Source: Gammaproteobacteria bacterium (lineage in GTDB: Bacteria; Pseudomonadota; Gammaproteobacteria; Xanthomonadales; Xanthomonadaceae). Taken from it: a stretch of 12,773 bases of DNA. Each line of letters begins with the position of its first letter. Position 1 is the first letter of the stretch. The position numbers and the translations under genes were made by a program. The notes under the pieces were generated by a model. That model was not told where the DNA came from and ran no database searches. It saw nothing but the letters and a program-made list of their open reading frames with translations. Below, one piece after another: positions 8,832 to 12,773 of the stretch. The stretch covers positions 1 to 12,773 of the forward strand of contig JAAZHF010000142.1 of assembly GCA_012510865.1 (NCBI GenBank). The letters are read 5' to 3'.

Positions 8832-9837
8832 AGGCAAACGCCACGAGCGCACCGTCGGCGACCCGCAGCCGCAGCGGCGCGCCCGGCGCCAGGCCGGCGA
8901 GTCCCGAGGCGTCGTCCAGGTCGATCTCGACCAGGGTCCCGCCGGGCAGGCGCAGGCTGGCCACGTGGCCGGGCCCGCGGAAGGCCAGCGCCACCAGCTC
9001 CGCGCGCACCGGGCCGTCCGGGTCCGGGCGCAGCCCGTGGGGGCGCAGCAGGATCTCGCCCTGCCCTTCCAGCCCGAGCGCCACCGCCGGCACCAGGGTC
9101 CCGCGGCCGATGAAGCCGGCGACGAACCGGTCCCGCGGATGCCGGTACAGCGCCTCCGCGCAGTCCCACTGCAGGATCCGGCCGCCGTCCATGACCCCGA
9201 TCTGGTCGGCCATGGTGAAGGCCTCGGCCTGGTCGTGGGTGACCATCAGCACCGTCGCCCCGGACGCCTTGAGCAGGTCGCGCAGCTCGGCGGCGAGATG
9301 CTGGCGGGTGTCGGTGTCGAGGTTGGAGAAGGGCTCGTCGAGCAGCAGCAGCGCCGGGTCGGGCGCCAGCGCCCGCGCGAGCGCGACCCGCTGCTGCTGG
9401 CCCCCGGAGAGTTCGTGCGGATAGGCCCCGCCGCGGTCGGCCAGGCCGACCAGGGCGAGCATGTCGGCGACCCGCGCCTCCCGCCGCGCGCGCGGCAGCG
9501 CGCGCAGGCCGAAGGCGACGTTGGCCGCGGCGTCCAGGTGCGGGAACAGCGCGTAGTCCTGGAACATCATGCCCACGCTGCGGCGCTCGGGCGGCAGCGT
9601 CAGGCCCGGCTCCGCCACCCGGCGGCCCTGCACGCCGATGCTGCCGGCGAGCACCGGCTCGAAGCCCGCCACCGCGCGCAGCACGGTGGTCTTGCCGCAG
9701 CCCGACGCTCCCAGCAGGCAGCCGATCCGGCCCGACGCGAGCGACAGCGACAGCTCGTCCACCACCACGCGCATGCCGCCGCCAGCCACCGGATAGCCGA
9801 CGCGGATGCCCGCGATCTCCAGCAGCGCGTCGGTCAC
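8830..9837 (-). CDS. fbpC: Ferric iron ABC transporter ATP-binding protein FbpC
   Basis: A 335-residue ATPase that would power the FbpB permease. The motifs are intact: Walker A GASGCGKTT at 43-51, Q-loop in MFQDYALFP (Q93), signature LSGGQQQR at 143-150, Walker B LLLLDEP at 163-169 and H-loop VTHD (H201). The C-terminal 90 residues form a TOBE-like regulatory domain (RPHGLRPD at 265-272), as in FbpC/PotA-type ATPases. The GTG start at 9837 is chosen because GAGAGG lies 5 bases upstream and the resulting protein begins where family members do. An in-frame ATG at 9936 would add 33 unrelated residues. The GTG overlaps, as GTGA, the stop that ends the read-on frame of fbpB. The neighbouring binding protein supports iron over polyamine, sulphate or thiamine as substrate. 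Confidence 0.93.
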
Positions 9838-9932
9838 GACATCCTCTCCCGTCCATAGCGCACCCCGGTGCGCGCGAGCAGCACCACCGGCAGCAGGCCC
9901 ACGGCAACGATCAGCAGAGCAGCCACCGCGCC
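9834..9932 (-). other. In-frame continuation of fbpB after TGA, encoding the apparent last membrane segment
   Basis: Directly after the fbpB TGA the same frame runs on for 32 codons to a second TGA at 9834-9836. The encoded peptide contains ALLIVAVGLLPVVLLAR, a membrane helix that, from memory of the family, resembles the terminal helix of FbpB-type permeases. A short basic tail (RYGRER) follows. The second stop overlaps the fbpC GTG start by four bases, the usual coupling pattern, so this is probably the original 3' end of fbpB. A GTG at 9924-9926 in the same frame is preceded by GTGAGG with 4 bases of spacing. Reinitiation there would give a separate 30-residue one-helix peptide. Which of these happens cannot be read from the sequence. 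Confidence 0.7.
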
Positions 9933-11567
9933 TCACTCATACGTCCCGCGCGACGCCTCGGCGTAGAGCCAGGTCGCCAGCGTCTCGAAATTCAGCGGCC
10001 GCAGCAGCAGCGTGGCCGGCAGCTCCTTCATCGCATCGACGAAGACCAGCAGCGCCGCCGCGGCCATCGCGGGCCGCAGCAGCGGCAGGTGCACCCGGCG
10101 CAGCGCGGCGCCGGGGGCGTGGCCCAGGCTGGCCGCGGCCTGGTCCAGGCTCGGCGGGATGCGCGCCAGCCCCGCCTCGACGCCGCCCGACGCGATCGCC
10201 AGGAAGCGCGCGACGTAGGCCAGCACCAGCGCGGCCGCCGAACCCATCAGGATCATCCGCGGCGACGCGCCGAAGGCGCCCAGCACCAGGTTGGCGCCGT
10301 CGTCGAACCATGCCAGCGGCAGCAGCAGGCCGATCGCGAGCACCGTCCCCGGCACCGCGTAGCCCAGGCTCCCGCTGCGCAGCGCGAACAGGGCCCCGGC
10401 CGAGCGGCGCCGGCCCTGGGCCAGCCGCAGCGCCCAGCCCAGCACCAGCCCGGCGGCCAGGGTCACCACCGTCGCGGCGAGGGCGATGGCCACGGTGTTG
10501 CGCACGCTGGCCAGGAGCTGCGGCGACACCCCGCCGTTGCTCATGCGCGCGGCGGCCTCCCAGCCCAGGTAGCCCGCCGGCAGCACGAAGCCGATGCCCA
10601 CCGGCACGGAGCCGAGCACGAGGGCGCGCAGCGCGCGGCCCCCGCGAAGCCGCTGCGCACGCATGGGCTTCGGGCGCTCGCCGACGGCGTAGCGCTGCCG
10701 CCGCCGCGCATGCCGCTCGAGCGCGAGCAGCGCGATCACGATCGCCAGCATCGCCAGCGCGATCTGCGCGGCGCCCGGCAGGTCCGCGCGCGTCACCCAG
10801 GTGGTGTACACGGCCACCGTCATGGTCTGCACGCCCAGGAATTCGGAGGCGCCGATGTCGTTGAGCACCTCCATCAGGGCCAGCGCCGTGCCGACCGCGA
10901 TCGCCGGGCGCGCCAGCGGCAGGGCCACGCGCCGGAACACCTGCAGCGGCGTCGCGCCGAGCGACCGCGCCGCTTCCACCAGGCCCGCCGCCTGGGTCAT
11001 GAACATGGCGCGCGTGGTCAGGTAGACGTACGGATAGAGCACGAAACCCAGCAGCACGATGCAGCCAGCCAGGCCGCGGATGTCGGGCAGCCGGAAGTCC
11101 CGGGGACCCTCGTAACCGAGCACATCGCGCACCAGGCCCTGCACCGGGCCCAGCGGATGCAGCAGGTCGAGGTAGGCGAAGGCGACGATGTAGGTCGGCA
11201 CGGCGAGCGGCAGCAGCAGCGCCCAGGCCAGCGCGCGCCGCCCCGGGAAGTCCCAGGCGGTGACCAGCCACGCCGCGCCGGTGCCGATCGCGACCACGAG
11301 CGTGCCGACCCCGCGCAGCAGCAGCAGCGTGTTGCGCGCGGCGCCGGGCAGCACGTAGCGGGTGACGTGGCTCCACAGGCCTTCCTGCCCGCCCTGGAGC
11401 GCGGTCCAGAGCAGGGCCGCGATCGGCAGCACCACCACCGCCGCGATCGCCACCGCCGCCCACTGCCACGGGCCTTCCGGCAGCAGCCGGCGCAGCCCGC
11501 GGCCGTGGAGACCGCGCGCCGCCGGGTGCGGCGAAGCCGCGGCCATTCCGCTCGCCACCGCAGTCAT
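9933..11567 (-). CDS. fbpB: Ferric iron ABC transporter permease FbpB, ended early by an in-frame TGA
   Basis: A 544-residue inner-membrane permease of the double-domain FbpB/AfuB type, which passes Fe3+ delivered by FbpA. About 11 membrane segments are visible: near 36-57, 80-104, 112-133, 165-185, 222-242, 263-283, 313-333, 354-379, 399-420, 436-458 and 498-515. Two ATPase-docking EAA loops, one per half, are present: EAARSLGATPLQVFRRVALP at 198-217 and QAAASLGHAPGAALRRVHLP at 476-495. The frame stops at EASRGTYE, just where a twelfth segment should follow; that segment is encoded in the same frame beyond the TGA. Read through, the protein would be 577 residues with 12 segments. The ATG at 11567 lies 3 bases after the fbpA stop. 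The family call is firm; whether the protein works is open. Confidence 0.88.
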   Translation of the reverse strand: MTAVASGMAAASPHPAARGLHGRGLRRLLPEGPWQWAAVAIAAVVVLPIAALLWTALQGGQEGLWSHVTRYVLPGAARNTLLLLRGVGTLVVAIGTGAAWLVTAWDFPGRRALAWALLLPLAVPTYIVAFAYLDLLHPLGPVQGLVRDVLGYEGPRDFRLPDIRGLAGCIVLLGFVLYPYVYLTTRAMFMTQAAGLVEAARSLGATPLQVFRRVALPLARPAIAVGTALALMEVLNDIGASEFLGVQTMTVAVYTTWVTRADLPGAAQIALAMLAIVIALLALERHARRRQRYAVGERPKPMRAQRLRGGRALRALVLGSVPVGIGFVLPAGYLGWEAAARMSNGGVSPQLLASVRNTVAIALAATVVTLAAGLVLGWALRLAQGRRRSAGALFALRSGSLGYAVPGTVLAIGLLLPLAWFDDGANLVLGAFGASPRMILMGSAAALVLAYVARFLAIASGGVEAGLARIPPSLDQAAASLGHAPGAALRRVHLPLLRPAMAAAALLVFVDAMKELPATLLLRPLNFETLATWLYAEASRGTYE

Positions 11568-11570
11568 GGC

Positions 11571-12683
11571 TCAGTTGTCGAAGCCGACCTTGTCGACCAG
11601 GGCGCTGGCCTGGCGGCGGTTGGCGACGACCTCGGTCAGCGGCAGCGGGTCCACGACGAGCTCGCCGAAGCTGGCGACCACCGGGTCGAGTTCCACGCCG
11701 GCCTTCACCGGATATTCGTAGTTCGCGCGCGCATACAGGCTCTGGGCCTCGTCGGACACCAGGTACTCCATCAGCGCGATCGCGTTCCCGCGGTTGGGCG
11801 CGTGGCGCGCCAGCGCGGCGCCGCTGATGTTGACGTGGGTGCCGCCGCCGTCGACGTCGAAGGTCGGGCGGATGACCTTGATCGCCTCGCCCCACTGGTG
11901 CTGCTCGGAGCCCGGCTCCGCGTTCTTCATGCGGCCCACGTAGTAGGCGTTGGCGATGCCGATGTCGCAGATGCCGGCGAGGATGTCGCGGGCGACGTCG
12001 CGGTCGCCGCCCGCGGCCTTGCGCGCCAGGTTGGCCTTGACGCCGCGCAGCCACTGCTCGGTGGCCTCGGCGCCGTGGTGCGCGATCATCGCCGCGAACA
12101 GGCTGGTGTTGTAGGGGTGCTGCCCCGAGCGGATGCAGACCCTGCCCTTCCACTCGGGGTCGGACAGGTCCTCGTAGTGGAACGAATCCAGGTCGAGGTC
12201 CTTGTGCGCGTACAGCACGCGGTCGCGGAGCGACATCGCGAACCACTGGCCGTCGGCGCCGCGCAGGTGGGCGGGGATCGCGGCCTCGAGCACGGCGGAC
12301 TGCAGCGGCTGGGTGTGCCCTGCCTCGACCAGGTCGAGCATGTTGCCGGTGTCGACCACCATGAGCACGTCGGCGGTGGAGCGCTCGCCCTCGGCGCCCA
12401 GCCGCTCCAGCAGGCCGTCCTTGAGCAGCACCGTGTTCACCTTGATCCCCGAGCTCGCGGTGAAGGCGTCCAGCAGCGGCTGGATCAGCCCGGGCTCGCG
12501 CGTGGTGTAGAGGTTCACCTCGCCGGGCGTGCGGGCGGGGTCGACGGTCGCGGGGGCATCGGCAGCGGGTGCGGACGCCGCGGCGTCGCCTGCGGCCTCG
12601 CGACCGTCGCCGCAGGCGGCCAGCAGCAGCGCCGCGCATGTGGCGGCCAGGAAAGCACAGGGAGCGCGGAAACGGATGTTCAA
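11571..12683 (-). CDS. fbpA: Ferric iron ABC transporter substrate-binding lipoprotein FbpA
   Basis: A 370-residue Fe3+-binding protein. A signal peptide ends in a lipobox, LLLAAC, with C24 as the likely lipidated residue. An Ala/Asp-rich tether follows at about 25-52 before the folded domain starts at EVNLYTTREPGL (55-66). The paired tyrosines in NAYYVGRM (Y247, Y248) match the iron-coordinating pair of the FbpA family. GGGTHVNISGAALARHAPNRGN, in two halves at 279-288 and 289-300, is another family landmark. The TTG start at 12681-12683 is preferred because AGGAG lies 6 bases upstream and the signal peptide then begins MNIRFR. The in-frame ATG at 12728 would add an unlikely 15-residue leader and lies against the Fur-box-like site. 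First gene of fbpABC. A lipidated rather than soluble form is worth noting. Confidence 0.92.
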   Translation of the reverse strand: MNIRFRAPCAFLAATCAALLLAACGDGREAAGDAAASAPAADAPATVDPARTPGEVNLYTTREPGLIQPLLDAFTASSGIKVNTVLLKDGLLERLGAEGERSTADVLMVVDTGNMLDLVEAGHTQPLQSAVLEAAIPAHLRGADGQWFAMSLRDRVLYAHKDLDLDSFHYEDLSDPEWKGRVCIRSGQHPYNTSLFAAMIAHHGAEATEQWLRGVKANLARKAAGGDRDVARDILAGICDIGIANAYYVGRMKNAEPGSEQHQWGEAIKVIRPTFDVDGGGTHVNISGAALARHAPNRGNAIALMEYLVSDEAQSLYARANYEYPVKAGVELDPVVASFGELVVDPLPLTEVVANRRQASALVDKVGFDN

Positions 12684-12689
12684 GGGAAT

Positions 12690-12694
12690 CTCCT
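12690..12694 (-). promoter_or_regulatory. fbpA ribosome binding site (supports TTG start)
   Basis: AGGAG on the minus strand is 6 bases before a TTG codon. The only nearby ATG downstream of the promoter region (12698-12700) is in another frame and closes after six codons (ATG...TGA). The good spacing is the main reason for choosing the TTG start. Confidence 0.65.
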
Positions 12695-12730
12695 GGTCAT
12701 GGCCTGCGGCCGGCGGGTGCCGCCGCAAAT

Positions 12731-12749
12731 GAGAATGATACTCGACAAC
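12731..12749 (-). promoter_or_regulatory. Fur-box-like operator upstream of fbpABC
   Basis: Read on the plus strand, this 19-base stretch begins with two GATAAT-like hexamers, GAGAAT and GATACT (5 of 6 each). It matches the classical 19-bp Fur consensus at 13 positions by my count. It lies about 50 bases upstream of the fbpA start, in a relatively AT-rich patch of a GC-rich window, and overlaps a -10-like hexamer. Fe2+-Fur would be expected to repress here when iron is plentiful. The third hexamer is poor, so the call rests on position and gene context as well as sequence. Confidence 0.6.
12735..12740 (-). promoter_or_regulatory. Candidate -10 element for the fbpABC operon
   Basis: TATCAT on the minus strand matches TATAAT at 5 of 6 positions and sits inside the Fur-box-like site. 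A transcript would start near 12728, giving a leader of roughly 45 bases before the fbpA TTG. No good -35 was found at 16-18 bases spacing. Confidence 0.4.
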
Positions 12750-12773
12750 TAATCGTCCATGGAGCCTGCGAAG

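Noticed and set aside
9895..9935. UGA in fbpB as a selenocysteine codon
   Set aside because: No convincing bacterial SECIS-like stem-loop was found just after the TGA, the permease family is not known to use selenocysteine, and the position lies in a loop before a helix.
9838..9936. Longer fbpC beginning at the ATG at 9936
   Set aside because: The 33 extra residues are Arg/Gly-rich and unlike ATPase N-termini, while the GTG at 9837 has a strong ribosome binding site at ideal spacing. The extra DNA is better explained as the fbpB tail in another frame.
9937..12639. Minus-strand open frame of 900 codons running through both fbpA and fbpB
   Set aside because: It lies in the wrong frame relative to two clearly recognised genes and encodes Arg/Ala/Gly-rich sequence without domains.
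10089..12752. Very long plus-strand open frame (887 codons) opposite fbpA and fbpB, and similar long frames at 5311-7452, 7612-9858 and 94-1815
   Set aside because: These are antisense mirrors of well-identified genes. In very GC-rich DNA stops are rare on the opposite strand; the products are low-complexity His/Arg/Ala/Gly-rich and show no family motifs.

Overview
The window is a very GC-rich, gene-dense bacterial chromosome segment. The gene set and order (yajC-secD-secF behind tgt, a divergent trmJ/suhB pair, and a PhnD-like receptor overlapping a GGDEF-EAL gene) suggest a gammaproteobacterium of the Xanthomonadaceae/Lysobacteraceae (Lysobacter, Luteimonas or Xanthomonas type). This placement is inferred from family resemblance and codon use; no database search was possible. 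Nine complete genes and one partial gene fill the window. No tRNA, rRNA, CRISPR array, insertion sequence or phage gene was seen, and no gene-free stretch exceeds about 100 bases.

Region 1 (1-3361, minus strand). Transcription runs leftward from trmJ (tRNA 2'-O-methyltransferase) to a PhnD-like periplasmic binding protein. That gene overlaps by four bases (ATGA) a membrane GGDEF-EAL protein, which leaves the window at position 1 before its EAL domain is complete. The last two genes look like a bipartite sensor: a soluble periplasmic receptor plus a membrane c-di-GMP enzyme.

Region 2 (3362-4360). suhB (inositol monophosphatase family) points right and is divergent from trmJ, as in E. coli. 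Candidate -10 elements for the two genes overlap in the 87-bp gap. A hairpin lies between suhB and the convergent secF.

Region 3 (4361-8820, minus strand). tgt (queuosine tRNA-guanine transglycosylase), yajC, secD and secF form a conserved cluster that joins tRNA modification to the accessory subunits of the Sec translocon. A GC-rich hairpin sits between yajC and secD.

Region 4 (8821-12773, minus strand). A ferric-iron ABC importer, fbpA-fbpB-fbpC, lies directly upstream of tgt, only 9 bases away, with the tgt ribosome binding site overlapping the fbpC stop. A Fur-box-like sequence overlapping a -10-like hexamer lies upstream of fbpA. The seven genes fbpABC-tgt-yajC-secDF could therefore be read from one iron-responsive promoter.

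The most notable observation is in fbpB. An in-frame TGA at 9933-9935 ends the permease after 11 apparent membrane segments. The same frame continues for 32 codons encoding what looks like the missing twelfth segment, and its next stop overlaps the fbpC start (GTGA). This could be a recent nonsense mutation, programmed readthrough, a split permease made by reinitiation, or a sequence error.
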